Source: Clostridium merdae
Lineage (GTDB): Bacteria; Bacillota; Clostridia; Oscillospirales; Acutalibacteraceae
NCBI RefSeq assembly: GCF_900176635.1
Contig: NZ_FXLN01000004.1
Location: 1,136,231 to 1,200,230, forward strand
Reading direction: 5' to 3'
DNA length: 64,000 bases
A program made the position numbers and the translations under genes. Shown piece after piece: positions 45,758 to 54,980 of this stretch. Within the stretch, counting starts at the first letter, position 1. Every line of letters begins with the position of its first letter. The notes under the pieces are model-generated. The model saw only the letters and a program-made list of their open reading frames with translations. It did no database searches and was not told where the DNA came from.

Positions 45758-46084
45758 TTAATCGTTTTTAGAAGTATCAATCTTAATCTGTAGCACTACC
45801 CAATTGTCAGAACCGGTATTATTAAATCCATGCGTCTCACCATTGGGGGAAAAAATAATATCCTTTTCTTTTACAAGTATCTCTTCGCCCTCTATTGTGA
45901 TTGTTCCCTCACCAGAAATTACATAGAAGACTTCATCAATATTCGAATGCTTATGGTCGGGTGTTGTTTGTCCCGGTGTGTAAAGCAAAAGCCCTGTATC
46001 CAGCTGGCCTTCTTTAAAGATTGCTTTACGTGCACTTTTATCAGCTGTGAACTCAAGAATATCACTAATATTGATTTTTTTCAT
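45758..46084 (-). CDS. Cupin domain protein
   Basis: A 108-residue single cupin. Motif 1 appears as TTPDHKHSNIDEVFYVISGEG (metal ligands H, H, E in outline: PDHKHSNIDE) and motif 2 as FSPNGETHGFNN. It probably binds one metal ion and a small molecule. It is first in a two-gene operon with the VOC protein and divergent from the HxlR regulator, 184 bp away. Confidence 0.85.
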   Translation of the reverse strand: MKKINISDILEFTADKSARKAIFKEGQLDTGLLLYTPGQTTPDHKHSNIDEVFYVISGEGTITIEGEEILVKEKDIIFSPNGETHGFNNTGSDNWVVLQIKIDTSKND

Positions 46085-46268
46085 TATACATTACTCCAAA
46101 CGTCAGTATTCAGCTATCATTAACAATTCAAATCTATATTAACTAATTTAAAAGGTAACTGCTGTAAGTTCACTATAATATTGTTACGGATTTTTTGCAA
46201 GAAGGCACTATTATGTGTTATACTAACCAAAAAGTAAGTAATACATCTCATTGATAGGAGTAAGAATT

Positions 46269-46595
46269 ATGCCATGTGATAAATCATGCCCTATTGCCCA
46301 TACAGTCGACTTGATTGGTCACAAATGGAAAGTGCTTATACTTAGGAATCTATTCCATAATGGTACACAAAGGTTTGGAGAAATCTATAAAGGGATTGAA
46401 GGTGTAAGTCAGAAGATGTTAACACAGCAGCTACGGCAATTGGAAGCGGATGGAATCATATATAGAAAGGTATATCCTGAGGTTCCTCCAAAAGTCGAAT
46501 ATTCTCTTACCGCACTTGGAAGCTCTCTAAAACCAATTCTGGATGAAATGAATAAGTGGGGTACAGAGCATTTAAAACAAAATAATTTAGATTAA
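46269..46595 (+). CDS. HxlR family transcriptional regulator
   Basis: A 108-residue winged-helix regulator. The family start CPIAHTVDLIGHKWKVLILR with an N-terminal redox-type Cys pair (MPCDKSCPI), and the wing GVSQKMLTQQLRQLEADG, are typical. HxlR proteins often sense aldehydes or redox stress through the Cys. The ATG at 46269 has GATAGGAG upstream; a TTG at 46251 overlaps that site. It probably controls the divergent cupin-VOC pair. Confidence 0.92.
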   Translation: MPCDKSCPIAHTVDLIGHKWKVLILRNLFHNGTQRFGEIYKGIEGVSQKMLTQQLRQLEADGIIYRKVYPEVPPKVEYSLTALGSSLKPILDEMNKWGTEHLKQNNLD

Positions 46596-46615
46596 AAAAA
46601 TCCTAAAAAAACAAT

Positions 46616-46647
46616 AGAGCCTGCGACTTTGAGCATTGCAGGCTCTT
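46616..46647 (+). terminator. Terminator after the HxlR gene
   Basis: AGAGCCTGC pairs with GCAGGCTCT around a 14-nt loop, followed by TAAT. Confidence 0.7.
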
Positions 46648-46704
46648 AATATACAGTAACGGCGAGACTTAGAATAGATTCCTTTAATTTTAACACTTAT
46701 ACTA

Positions 46705-46952
46705 ACGTAAGGACTGACTGAGCGGCGGGGTTGTTCGGCAATTAGCGTAAGACGAACCGCCTATCGATTTCATCCGGTACGTCTGCCGTCATAGAAACTG
46801 CCTGCAACTACGGCGAGGTTGGCTACCGCATGGTGGAAGCGTTGCTCCTCAACCGAGGGATCCTGACCAATCACAACCGAGTGGAGCGTGTCTGGAGAGA
46901 AGAAGGGCTTAAGCTGCCAAAGAAACAGAGCGTTATTCCTACTATGACCTAA
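46705..46952 (+). pseudogene. Remnant of an IS3-family transposase (OrfB N-terminal part)
   Basis: One frame encodes TERRGCSAISVRRTAYRF, matching the usual start of IS3 OrfB. After a frameshift another frame reads YGEVGYRMVEALL, then NHNRVERVWREEGLKLPKKQ, the classical helix-turn-helix region before the DDE domain. No DDE domain or terminal repeats remain. It lies 220 bp from the end of cotJC. Confidence 0.8.
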
Positions 46953-47079
46953 TTTACGTCACGGGGTTACACAGGAAACTAACATTGTATCTGGTACAAT
47001 GTCCGGGGACAGACCAACTTAATGTTAGCGATTGCGATTTATGAATTTGACTGTATTCCATCAAATATACACTACGCCC

Positions 47080-47118
47080 AAGACTGCCACTTGCTTCTAA
47101 AAAGCAAGTGGCAGTCTT
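47080..47118. terminator. Bidirectional terminator
   Basis: AAGACTGCCACTTGC pairs perfectly with GCAAGTGGCAGTCTT around a 9-nt loop. Confidence 0.75.
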
Positions 47119-47130
47119 CTATTAAAAGAA

Positions 47131-47156
47131 AGGATACGGCAATCTTGCCGTATCCT
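47131..47156 (-). terminator. Terminator of cotJC
   Basis: AGGATACGGCAA pairs with TTGCCGTATCCT around TC, 15 bp after the cotJC stop codon. The same motif follows the decayed copy at 30719. Confidence 0.75.
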
Positions 47157-47170
47157 ACTAAGTTAAAATC

Positions 47171-47374
47171 TTATTGCATTGGCTTCTTATCAAACGACGG
47201 GTTAAACGCATAAAAGTTCTTGCTGTCTAAATGGTCAGTAGTAATTCGCAGGCCTTCGCCGAAGCGCTGGTAGTGCACAACCTCTCTCTGGCGCAGGAAA
47301 CGAATGGGGTCAATAACGTCTGGATCATCGCAGAAACGAAGGATGTTATCGTAGGTAGTGCGGGCCTTTTGTTC
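47171..47374 (-). CDS. cotJC: cotJC, third segment (C-terminal, residues 136-202), separated from the rest by a 9.7-kb element
   Basis: The C-terminal third of the spore-coat manganese catalase, with no start codon of its own. From the GA at 47374-47373 it reads EQKARTTYDNILRFCDDPD, then IRFLRQREVVHYQRFGEGLR, and ends NPSFDKKPMQ. It supplies manganese ligand H169 and the last base of the codon for E136. The upstream part lies at 57094-57406, beyond a serine-recombinase element. Joining at the shared GA restores the frame exactly. In the unrearranged form this segment is probably not translated. Confidence 0.93.
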   Translation of the reverse strand, partial: EQKARTTYDNILRFCDDPDVIDPIRFLRQREVVHYQRFGEGLRITTDHLDSKNFYAFNPSFDKKPMQ

Positions 47375-47397
47375 TGCTGCGCGTTTGTAACGACTAC
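47351..47397 (-). other. Right attachment site of element 2 in cotJC
   Basis: The crossover dinucleotide GA (minus strand) is at 47374-47373, inside the shared GCAGCAGA. The element-side half carries CGCAGCA and GTAGTC, which pair with TGCTGCG and GACTAC of the other end when the element ends are joined. Confidence 0.8.
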
Positions 47398-47401
47398 ATT
47401 G

Positions 47402-48955
47402 CTAGAACTTCCAGTGTATTTCTATGGTTCTGCGGTTTGTACCGGGCTCACGTGCTGAAATATAAATACAATCAATCAGTGATTCGACCATCGGGCGGGT
47501 CAAACGCTCTACTCGCAGATAATCTTCCAGCTTTGTCTTCTTTCTGCCATCTGTTTGCTGCTTTGCAATCAGCATAGCGAACTCTGCCTGCTTTTTCTCA
47601 AGCTGACTCTGTAAACGTTTTTGATTTCGGGAAAAGTCTTTGAAAAATTCGCGATATACATCCTCAGTAACCAAACCGTTTATCTTATCCAGATACAGGG
47701 TTTTTAGACCTTGGCTGTAAGTCTCCAGTTGATTTTGGTCACGATCTATTTGATATTGCAGTTTATTTCTCTGCTTCTCTTGCCGATCTTGCAGGCGCAC
47801 ATTTTTTTGGAGCATTCCTACCTGCAAATACTGTGCCACATGGTGCTGCAGCTCCGCCAAAACAAGCTGCTCTAACACATCTACAGAGATAAATGCACCG
47901 GGGCATGCCCCCCTCTTCATATGACGAGTGGAGCATTGCAAGTAATACTTCCCCCGGCTTTTTTGCGAGCGCATGCCATAACCACAGCTTTTACAGCGCA
48001 CCTTATTGGCGAACAGACCGATTGTTCCATCTGTAAAGGGCTTTGCTTTTTGCTCGAGCATCGCTTGTACCCGGTTCCACAGTGCTAAATCAATTACCGG
48101 CTCATGCGTATGCTCTACCCGTATCCACTTTTCTTTGGGCTGCGGCTTATTGCGCTTGCTTTTATAAGAAACGCTCCCGTATTTGCCCTGTACCAAGTTA
48201 CCAATGTAGGTTTCATTGGTCAGCATATCCGCGATTGCAGAATAGCGCCATAGCGTACTATTTTGAGTTTTGGGCTGTTGGTAACGCAGCCCACACAGCC
48301 GCTTGTATTCCGTAGGATTGGGCACACCTCTTTCGTTAAGCATTCTTGCAATGGCGGTTTTTCCATAGCCTTGAGAAAACAATGTAAAAACCTCTTGCAC
48401 TACCTCTGCGGCAGCTTGGTCAATGACTAAGTGCCCTTTTTTCTGAGGGTCCTTTTGGTAGCCATATAACGCAAACGAGCCAATATGGATTCCGTTTTTC
48501 CTACGGTTCGTCAGCACACTTTTTATATTGTCTGACAAATCCTCTAAGTACCATTCGTTAACAAGCCCGTTAATTTGCCGAGACTTTTTATTCCCCTTTA
48601 ACGCAGTATCTGCATTGTCTACCACACTTACAAAGCGTATTCCCCACTCTACAAATTTACCGTGAATGATGCTTTCCACCATTTCGAGTTCTCTCGTAAA
48701 GCGGGATTGTGTTTTGCACAGTACAATATCGAATTTACGCTGTTCTGCATCGGCAAGAAGCTGCTGAAAGGCCGGACGATTCCGGTCTGCACCAGCGTAA
48801 TCGTCGTCCGAATAAATCTGGAAGACTTCCCAGTTGTGTTCAATCGCATATTGAATCAATAACGATTTCTGATTCTGAATGCTCTCGCTGTCCTGCATTT
48901 CGGAGCGTTTGTTTTTATCTTCTTCGGAGAGTCTGCAATAGATGGCAGCTTTCAT
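47402..48955 (-). CDS. Large serine recombinase of element 2
   Basis: A 517-residue recombinase. The resolvase domain starts KAAIYCRLSEEDKNKR with the catalytic Ser at about 9 and Arg in KTQSRFTRE. A recombinase domain follows (about 170-290), then a zinc ribbon (CKSCGYGM, later CSTRHMKRGACPG) and a coiled coil near 385-470. Its stop codon lies only 20 bp from the shared core of the attachment site, typical for an integrase that carries its own site. It likely catalyses excision of element 2 from cotJC, as SpoIVCA does in sigK; a directionality factor is not obvious. Confidence 0.92.
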   Translation of the reverse strand: MKAAIYCRLSEEDKNKRSEMQDSESIQNQKSLLIQYAIEHNWEVFQIYSDDDYAGADRNRPAFQQLLADAEQRKFDIVLCKTQSRFTRELEMVESIIHGKFVEWGIRFVSVVDNADTALKGNKKSRQINGLVNEWYLEDLSDNIKSVLTNRRKNGIHIGSFALYGYQKDPQKKGHLVIDQAAAEVVQEVFTLFSQGYGKTAIARMLNERGVPNPTEYKRLCGLRYQQPKTQNSTLWRYSAIADMLTNETYIGNLVQGKYGSVSYKSKRNKPQPKEKWIRVEHTHEPVIDLALWNRVQAMLEQKAKPFTDGTIGLFANKVRCKSCGYGMRSQKSRGKYYLQCSTRHMKRGACPGAFISVDVLEQLVLAELQHHVAQYLQVGMLQKNVRLQDRQEKQRNKLQYQIDRDQNQLETYSQGLKTLYLDKINGLVTEDVYREFFKDFSRNQKRLQSQLEKKQAEFAMLIAKQQTDGRKKTKLEDYLRVERLTRPMVESLIDCIYISAREPGTNRRTIEIHWKF

Positions 48956-48971
48956 TTCGTTCCCCTCTGCA

Positions 48972-49112
48972 TTATACCAAAACCTGAGAGGCTGACTCTG
49001 CGTTTTCGTAATACTGAATCAGCTTTGTAAAAATATCGGTCAGCATTTGGCTGCGCTCTTCTTCCGTATTGCCTTGAAATACATTCTCACATATATAGTC
49101 CGTTTTTACCAT
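48972..49112 (-). CDS. Small protein preceding the recombinase
   Basis: A 46-residue acidic protein, starting MVKTDYICENVFQGNTEEER and ending in ESASQVLV. The ATG at 49112 has GGGGGTG upstream and the gene ends 16 bp before the recombinase start. It resembles in layout the very small ORFs often found just upstream of large serine recombinases. It could be a recombination directionality factor or a translation coupler; neither is shown. Confidence 0.65.
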   Translation of the reverse strand: MVKTDYICENVFQGNTEEERSQMLTDIFTKLIQYYENAESASQVLV

Positions 49113-49137
49113 ACAAGCACCCCCGTCTGTTTGCTAC

Positions 49138-49167
49138 AACATATGTAAAGGGGTTTGTACTGTATTC
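49138..49167 (-). promoter_or_regulatory. Weak SigE-like promoter candidate upstream of recombinase 1
   Basis: On the minus strand GAATA, a 17-bp gap and CATATGTT, compared with the mother-cell SigE form ATATT and CATACAnT. Match is partial. Confidence 0.25.
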
Positions 49168-49221
49168 GTTGTTTCGCAAAGAAAAGCTTTGCGTGTAAGT
49201 GCTCCTGCGGGATTCTCTACG

Positions 49222-49271
49222 AAAAAAGGAGAATCACCACCCATTCCCCCCACGGAAATAGATGGTGATTC
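49222..49271 (-). terminator. Terminator of the sugar cargo operon
   Basis: On the minus strand GAATCACC pairs with GGTGATTC over a 25-nt loop and is followed by TCCTTTTTT. It separates the cargo operon from the recombinase genes. Confidence 0.65.
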
Positions 49272-49318
49272 AAGCGAGTTTATATCAAATTGTTAGGAAT
49301 AAGCATTTAAATGTACTT

Positions 49319-50344
49319 TTATTCAAAACGGATTAGAACCTTGAGGCGCTGTGCGCCGAGTTCTGCCGTTTCTTTAAATGCCTTTTCTGCATCCTCAAAT
49401 TCATAAACAGCAGATGCAATCGGCTCCAAATTGGCTTTTCCGTCTTTCACAAAATCGATAAGTTCTTCAAAATCCTCTTTAAGGGCATTGCGGGAGCCGA
49501 AAATGTCCAATTCCTTCGTCTGGATGATGGAGTAGAAGAAATCGAGGCTCTGTTTGCCAATTCCCACCACAGCTATGCGGGCACGGAATGCAGCCGCGTT
49601 GATGCAGTTCATAAAGGTGGAAGGAAGACCAACTGCTTCAATGCAAACATCGAAGCCATTGCCGCCGGTAATCTCTTTTACCTGCTCGTTGAATGCTTCT
49701 TCACTTGTATTCAAAATAGTACCGTCAACGCCAAGCTCTTTTACAAAGTGCAGCTTAGATTCGGAAATATCACTTACATAAACCTCGGCTCCTACCATTT
49801 TAGCGGCAGCGGCTGCCAAATACCCGATTGTGCCACCACCAACGACCAGCACCTTATCGCCAGCCTTAACACTAGCGCGCTTTACGGCATGGTAGCTGAT
49901 GCAAAACGGCTCAATGGAAGCCAGAATTTTAGCAGACAAACCCTTGCCGTCATAAATGCGCTCAATCGGCATGGAGATGTACTGTGAGAAAGCACCGTCA
50001 CGTTGTGCACCCATTGTTTGGTTCGAGGTGCAGCAGTTTACAAACCCACGCTGGCAGGAATAACATTTGCCGCAGTTAAAATAAGGGTTCGCCGTCACGA
50101 TCATGCCCGCTTTCAGGCCGCGGTCGTTCTCACCAATTTCAACAATTTCTGCAGAAAACTCATGTCCGGGAATGCGGGGGTATTCAGAATATAAAAAAGT
50201 GCCTTTATACGTTCCCATATCAGAACCGCAAATGCCACCGTACAGGAGCTTTAAAACAGCGTGCCCTTCTTGCAGTTCAGGACGCTCGGTCTCTCTGATT
50301 TTAACCTTTCCAGGCTCGGGAATCGTAATGTACTTCATTTTCAT
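49319..50344 (-). CDS. Zinc-dependent medium-chain dehydrogenase (sorbitol/threonine dehydrogenase type)
   Basis: A 341-residue MDR enzyme. Catalytic zinc ligands lie in GGICGSDMG and GHEFSAE; the structural lobe is NCGKCYSCQRGFVNC. The Rossmann motif is VVGGGTIGYLAAAAAK. It probably oxidises the polyol or sugar imported by the ABC system. It is last in the cargo operon of element 2. No strong ribosome site precedes ATG 50344; the ATG at 50338 is an equal choice. Confidence 0.87.
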   Translation of the reverse strand: MKMKYITIPEPGKVKIRETERPELQEGHAVLKLLYGGICGSDMGTYKGTFLYSEYPRIPGHEFSAEIVEIGENDRGLKAGMIVTANPYFNCGKCYSCQRGFVNCCTSNQTMGAQRDGAFSQYISMPIERIYDGKGLSAKILASIEPFCISYHAVKRASVKAGDKVLVVGGGTIGYLAAAAAKMVGAEVYVSDISESKLHFVKELGVDGTILNTSEEAFNEQVKEITGGNGFDVCIEAVGLPSTFMNCINAAAFRARIAVVGIGKQSLDFFYSIIQTKELDIFGSRNALKEDFEELIDFVKDGKANLEPIASAVYEFEDAEKAFKETAELGAQRLKVLIRFE

Positions 50345-50379
50345 TAGGGATCACACAGACTTTCCTTGAGTATAGTTTA

Positions 50380-51282
50380 TTACAGTGAAAATGCTTTTAC
50401 TGCGTTGTTGTAAAATACATTTTCTGCTTCTTGCGGGGTAAAAGCGCCAAGCATATAATTCATTAAGTGCTCGTAGCTATCGCGGGTTAAGGGGCTGGGA
50501 ACATCACTTCCCCATATTAGCTTTTCAGCACCTACAATGGATTTTGCCAGCTCAATATAGTGAATTCCAGTGGGGTACGGGTATTGCTCAGGAGATACGT
50601 TCCACGGCACTGCTGCTAAATCGAGCCAAACATTCTCGAGTGCAAGGCTCTTAAGGCCCTCTGCCAGAGCCTTATCATCGCCAAGACGAGGGGCAAGCAG
50701 GTGGCACACCACAATATTCATATGTGGATATTTGCGGGCTACATTCGCTACCGCCTCCGGCTGGAAGCTTGCCATACCGGGGCTGCCGATGTCGAGCACC
50801 AGCGTTGCCCCTGATTTAGCAATTGTTTGAAAGATTGAGGAGAATACCTCTCCGTCGATGGCAAAATCGGTATGATACCCCATCAATCCACCGCCAGAGC
50901 TCGTTTCAAACTTAATTACACGAATCTTTCTTTCCGTTAGAAAACGATTCAAAAGAGAATCTGCTTGTTTGCAGAAAGGATCAAAGGTGGCACTCGCAAT
51001 GAGACGGTCGGGGTATCTTTGCGCCGCTTCATAAGTGTAGTCATTTTGAAAACCATAAAAACTGCCTTGCAGTAATACGCTCTTCTCCACTCCATGCTGA
51101 TCCATCAAAGCAATGAGAGTTTCGGGAGTAAACTCCCTGTCTCCCATTCCTGGCGGAATCATCTGAATCTCCTCACCGTTGGCCCAACGTGCGCGGCCTG
51201 CGCCAAGGCTTCTTAATTCACCCTTTGCGCCGAATCCAGCTAAGGATTCAAATACATGCGTATGGGCGTCGATTACCTTCAT
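50380..51282 (-). CDS. Amidohydrolase family protein (TIM-barrel hydrolase)
   Basis: A 300-residue metal-dependent hydrolase or decarboxylase. The N-terminal metal motif H-x-H is in VIDAHTHVFES. Later ligands are probably H in VVCHLLAPR and D in IWGSDVPSP. The family hydrolyses lactones and amides or decarboxylates, so a sugar-lactonase role is possible. The ATG at 51282 has AAAGGAG upstream and is preferred over 51312. Confidence 0.82.
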   Translation of the reverse strand: MKVIDAHTHVFESLAGFGAKGELRSLGAGRARWANGEEIQMIPPGMGDREFTPETLIALMDQHGVEKSVLLQGSFYGFQNDYTYEAAQRYPDRLIASATFDPFCKQADSLLNRFLTERKIRVIKFETSSGGGLMGYHTDFAIDGEVFSSIFQTIAKSGATLVLDIGSPGMASFQPEAVANVARKYPHMNIVVCHLLAPRLGDDKALAEGLKSLALENVWLDLAAVPWNVSPEQYPYPTGIHYIELAKSIVGAEKLIWGSDVPSPLTRDSYEHLMNYMLGAFTPQEAENVFYNNAVKAFSL

Positions 51283-51329
51283 GCAAAAAGCTCCTTTCTT
51301 TTCTTTGAACAATCGGAAAGAACTCTAAA

Positions 51330-52379
51330 TTATTTCTTTTTCTTATCTTGTACCGGGCTGCATGTTTTTTTACCAAACAGCTTACTATTGCGCTGCAAGC
51401 CACTTCTGCGGTAACGAGAGTAAGCATCAATTGCAACGGCTGCAATGATAACAATGCCCTTTACCACACTATGGTAAGTGGAGGGCACACCCATTAGGCG
51501 CAGACCGTTACTGAGCATACCAACCAACAGTGCGCCGAACATAGCACCCTGCAAAGAGCCTTCACCGCCCATGAGGCTGGTACCACCCACAACAATGGCG
51601 GTAAGAACATCATTTTCATAGCCGGCAGCCGCTTTCGCAATTGCCTGCTGGTTCATACTTGCCAAAACAATACCGGCTAAGGCTGCAGTAAATCCAGAGA
51701 TAACATAAGCTGCAACCTTTACCTTTTTACTGGATATACCAGAAAGGTCAGACGAAACATCGTTGCCGCCAACCGCATAAATTTTACGGCCGAACGTGGT
51801 ATGGTTTAAGATGAAATAACAAATAAGTGCCACTACGGTTAAAATGTAAATGGAGAATGGTATCCCCAACAGTCTACCGCCGCCGATGAAGGTAAAGGAG
51901 GCAGGTTTCAGGCAGTTAATAACTTGGTTGCCAGTAAGAAGCTGTGCAATACCGTAAATAATGTTCTGAGAAGCCAAAGTAATTAAAAATGCCGGAACAT
52001 TAAATTTAGCTACCAAAACACCGTGGACAAGACCTGCAATCATACCGGACGCAAGACCAAGCAGCACGCCCAGAATGACTCCTGTTGTGCTGTACCCAAA
52101 ATGGATAACAGTGAGAACCACACAGGCACCGCTCATAGCGGCAACCGCACCAACGGAAAGGTCGATACCGCCTAGCAGAATGGGAAAAATCGTACCGCAA
52201 ACCATCACACCATAAATGGAGATGGCAAGGAAAATACTCATAAAGTTACTGCCGGTGAGGAACACGCCCGGCTGAATGATGGTAAGTACAACCATAAGGC
52301 CGATTAGAATTAACGGTTTTTGAAGAAATCCCATCCATTCCTTTATGCTCTTATGCTGCAAATTCTGCAACAGTTTCAT
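51330..52379 (-). CDS. Ribose/xylose-type ABC transporter permease (second)
   Basis: A 349-residue RbsC-type permease with about eight to ten helices. The segment FPILLGGIDLSVGAVAAMSG is the family's signature, and AIVVGGTSLMGGEGSLQGAMFGALLVG (GGTSLMGGEG) is the conserved late motif. The basic C-terminal tail ends in KKKK. It overlaps the ATPase gene by 4 bp. The cluster has two different permeases, so the channel may be a heterodimer. Confidence 0.92.
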   Translation of the reverse strand: MKLLQNLQHKSIKEWMGFLQKPLILIGLMVVLTIIQPGVFLTGSNFMSIFLAISIYGVMVCGTIFPILLGGIDLSVGAVAAMSGACVVLTVIHFGYSTTGVILGVLLGLASGMIAGLVHGVLVAKFNVPAFLITLASQNIIYGIAQLLTGNQVINCLKPASFTFIGGGRLLGIPFSIYILTVVALICYFILNHTTFGRKIYAVGGNDVSSDLSGISSKKVKVAAYVISGFTAALAGIVLASMNQQAIAKAAAGYENDVLTAIVVGGTSLMGGEGSLQGAMFGALLVGMLSNGLRLMGVPSTYHSVVKGIVIIAAVAIDAYSRYRRSGLQRNSKLFGKKTCSPVQDKKKK

Positions 52380-53887
52380 TTGGACTCCTCCTCTCCGTCA
52401 ATACCAGATGCCGCCATCAGAATATCTTCCTGGGTAATGACACCATCGCTAAACTCTTTGAAGATATGGCCTTTGCGGAACACCAGAATACGTTGCGATA
52501 CTCGTAGCAGCTCCTGCAAATCGGAGGAAACCAAAATAACAGAAACGCCGTTTTCAGCGAGATTTTCAATAATCTTGTAGATTTCATCTTTCGCGCCAAC
52601 GTCAATACCAGCAGTTGGTTCATCAATGAGCAGTACCTTTAAATCACGTGTCAGCCATTTGCCCAAAACTACCTTTTGTGCGTTACCGCCGGAGAGATTC
52701 CCAACCGGTACAGCAGCATTATTTGGGCGAATGTCAAGCTGGCGAACTGTATCAACGCCAATCTTCTTTTCTTCAGAAAGATTTACGACGCTTGCCTTGC
52801 TCAGCTTGTCGTAATTGGTTATTGCCACATTGCGCGAAATGGAGAGAAGCGGAACAAAGCCTTGCGTTCTGCGGTCCTCCGGTACCAAGCCAAAGCCCTT
52901 TTGAATGCGCTGACCAACGGAACCGGTGAGCGGCTTGCCCTCAAATTCAATGGTACCGCTGTCGTATTTATCTGCGCCAAAAATGCAGCGCAATACTTCG
53001 GTACGGCCGGAACCAACCAGACCGCCAATACCAAGAATCTCCCCCTTATGCAGGGTAAAATGAATGTTTTCAAAAACACCCTTACGGGTTATCCCTTTTA
53101 CTTCGAGCATTGGCTCAGAAGTGGGTTTTTTAAGCTTGTTTGAAGCGGTGCTTTCGCTCAGCTCTTTACCAATCATCATCCGAATCACTTCGGACGGGTC
53201 AATCTGCTCTTTTTCAAGGCAATCTACCTTACGGCCATCACGAAGAACGGTCAAGCGGTCTGCTAAGCGGAAAACTTCTTCCAAACGGTGAGAAATATAT
53301 AGAATGCTAACCCCCTTTTCACGAAGCTGACAGATAATTTCAAAAAGCTGCTCCGATTCCTTGCTGCTCAAGGAAGCCGTCGGCTCATCCATGATAATCA
53401 AAGAGGAATCTTCGCTGAGTGCTTTCAAAATTTCAACCATCTGCCGTTGCGCAATGCTAAGGGTTTCGACAATATCATCTGGTGAAAAACCAAAATCGTA
53501 GTCTTCAATCAGCTGTTTTACTTTTTTGTGCATCTCCTTAATCTTAAGGACCCCAAACACGTTGTTTTCTTTCCCCAGCATAATGTTCTGGGCAACGCTC
53601 AAGGTAGGAATCAGGCTCAATTCCTGGTAAATAACGCCGATTCCCAATTTAGAGGAATCGTTACGGCTTGTGATTTCACAATCGCTGCCGTTAAAGTGGA
53701 TTACACCGCCATCCTTGGGGTAAACACCGGTTAAAATCTTAATTAAAGTGGATTTACCGGCTCCGTTTTCACCCATTAAGGCATGTACTTCTCCTTTGGC
53801 GATGTTTAAATCAACACCCTTCAGCACACGAACGCCGTTAAAGCTTTTTTCAATGCCCGACATTTGAAGCAGAGTTTCTCTTGCCAT
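52376..53887 (-). CDS. Sugar ABC transporter ATP-binding protein (RbsA type, two ATPase domains)
   Basis: A 503-residue double ATPase. Domain 1 has Walker A GENGAGKST, signature LSIAQRQMVEI and Walker B LIIMDEPTASL. Domain 2 has the degenerate Walker A GLVGSGRTE usual for RbsA, signature LSGGNAQKVVLGKWL and Walker B VLLIDEPTAGID. It powers uptake through the two permeases on either side. It starts 2 bp after the first permease. Confidence 0.94.
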   Translation of the reverse strand: MARETLLQMSGIEKSFNGVRVLKGVDLNIAKGEVHALMGENGAGKSTLIKILTGVYPKDGGVIHFNGSDCEITSRNDSSKLGIGVIYQELSLIPTLSVAQNIMLGKENNVFGVLKIKEMHKKVKQLIEDYDFGFSPDDIVETLSIAQRQMVEILKALSEDSSLIIMDEPTASLSSKESEQLFEIICQLREKGVSILYISHRLEEVFRLADRLTVLRDGRKVDCLEKEQIDPSEVIRMMIGKELSESTASNKLKKPTSEPMLEVKGITRKGVFENIHFTLHKGEILGIGGLVGSGRTEVLRCIFGADKYDSGTIEFEGKPLTGSVGQRIQKGFGLVPEDRRTQGFVPLLSISRNVAITNYDKLSKASVVNLSEEKKIGVDTVRQLDIRPNNAAVPVGNLSGGNAQKVVLGKWLTRDLKVLLIDEPTAGIDVGAKDEIYKIIENLAENGVSVILVSSDLQELLRVSQRILVFRKGHIFKEFSDGVITQEDILMAASGIDGEEESK

Positions 53888-53889
53888 TG

Positions 53890-54891
53890 CTACGCCGCCT
53901 CCTTTGCCTCGTCCGTAAGTTGTTGAGCTTTCGTTTTCTTCTCTTCCATGTATTTGTTGTACACAGAATCAAATACAATCATTACCACGATGACTGCACC
54001 CTTAATAATCAGCTGGGTCGCAGTTGGCAGGTTATATTTATATATGCCGTTTGTTAAAACAGCCATAAACAACGTACCGATTACGGTACCAAAAATATCG
54101 CCGCGGCCACCGCTGAACGCACAGCCACCAACGACTACGGCAGCAATAACGTCGAACTCTAGGCCAATGCCGGTGTCTGGTGTTACGCTGCGCATTTTAC
54201 CCATGAGGAACAATGCAGCAACACCGCAGCAAAAACCGGTGAGTGCAAATACAGAACGCTTAATTCGGTCTGTATTGATGCCGGACAAATCGGCAGATTT
54301 ACGGTTTGCACCTACTGCATAAGTATAAACACCAAGCTTTGTTCGTTTCAGTAAGAACTGCCCGACGACTGCAATAATAAAGAACGCAATGATTGCCAAA
54401 TACACACCGTTGATGCTTCCGCCCAAAATCAAGATGGCGGGGTTATCAATCACGCGGTTGCTAATCATACCGGTTGCGGTGCGAATGGCCAAAATGAGTG
54501 CCAATCCACGGAATAGGAACTGGGTAGAAAGAGTTGCGATAAAGTCTGGCAAACGAAGGAGCGTCACCAAAACTCCGTTCAAATATCCGCCAACTGTACC
54601 AGCCACAACGGCAATCAGCATGATAATCGGGGCCGGAATGTTTGTGTAATAAAGCAAATTGGCGCATAACATAGATACGCAGCCAACCAAAGCACCGGTA
54701 GACAAATCAATACCCGCAGTGATAATAACGAATGATACACCAACCGCAATAATACCGACCGTTGCGCTTTCTCTTAATAATGTAAACAGATTGTTAGCGG
54801 TAAAAAAGTAAGGACTGCTCAAACCAAAAATCATAACCAAAACGAGCAGCATACCTACTGAAACCAATCTGCGAACGGTTTCCTGACGCAC
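53890..54891 (-). CDS. Ribose/xylose-type ABC transporter permease (first)
   Basis: A 333-residue RbsC-type permease. Signature SFVIITAGIDLSTGALVG and late motif VVVGGCAFSGGRGDIFGT are typical. It carries about eight to ten helices and a charged tail (EEKKTKAQQ). It lies between the binding protein and the ATPase gene in the same operon. Confidence 0.92.
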   Translation of the reverse strand: MRQETVRRLVSVGMLLVLVMIFGLSSPYFFTANNLFTLLRESATVGIIAVGVSFVIITAGIDLSTGALVGCVSMLCANLLYYTNIPAPIIMLIAVVAGTVGGYLNGVLVTLLRLPDFIATLSTQFLFRGLALILAIRTATGMISNRVIDNPAILILGGSINGVYLAIIAFFIIAVVGQFLLKRTKLGVYTYAVGANRKSADLSGINTDRIKRSVFALTGFCCGVAALFLMGKMRSVTPDTGIGLEFDVIAAVVVGGCAFSGGRGDIFGTVIGTLFMAVLTNGIYKYNLPTATQLIIKGAVIVVMIVFDSVYNKYMEEKKTKAQQLTDEAKEAA

Positions 54892-54980
54892 AATCGAATC
54901 CTCCTTCGATCAAATTGAAAGTTTAAAAAGCAAAGGCAGCGAGAGTTGTTTTTATACCTCGCTGCCCTCTTAGTCAAAAA

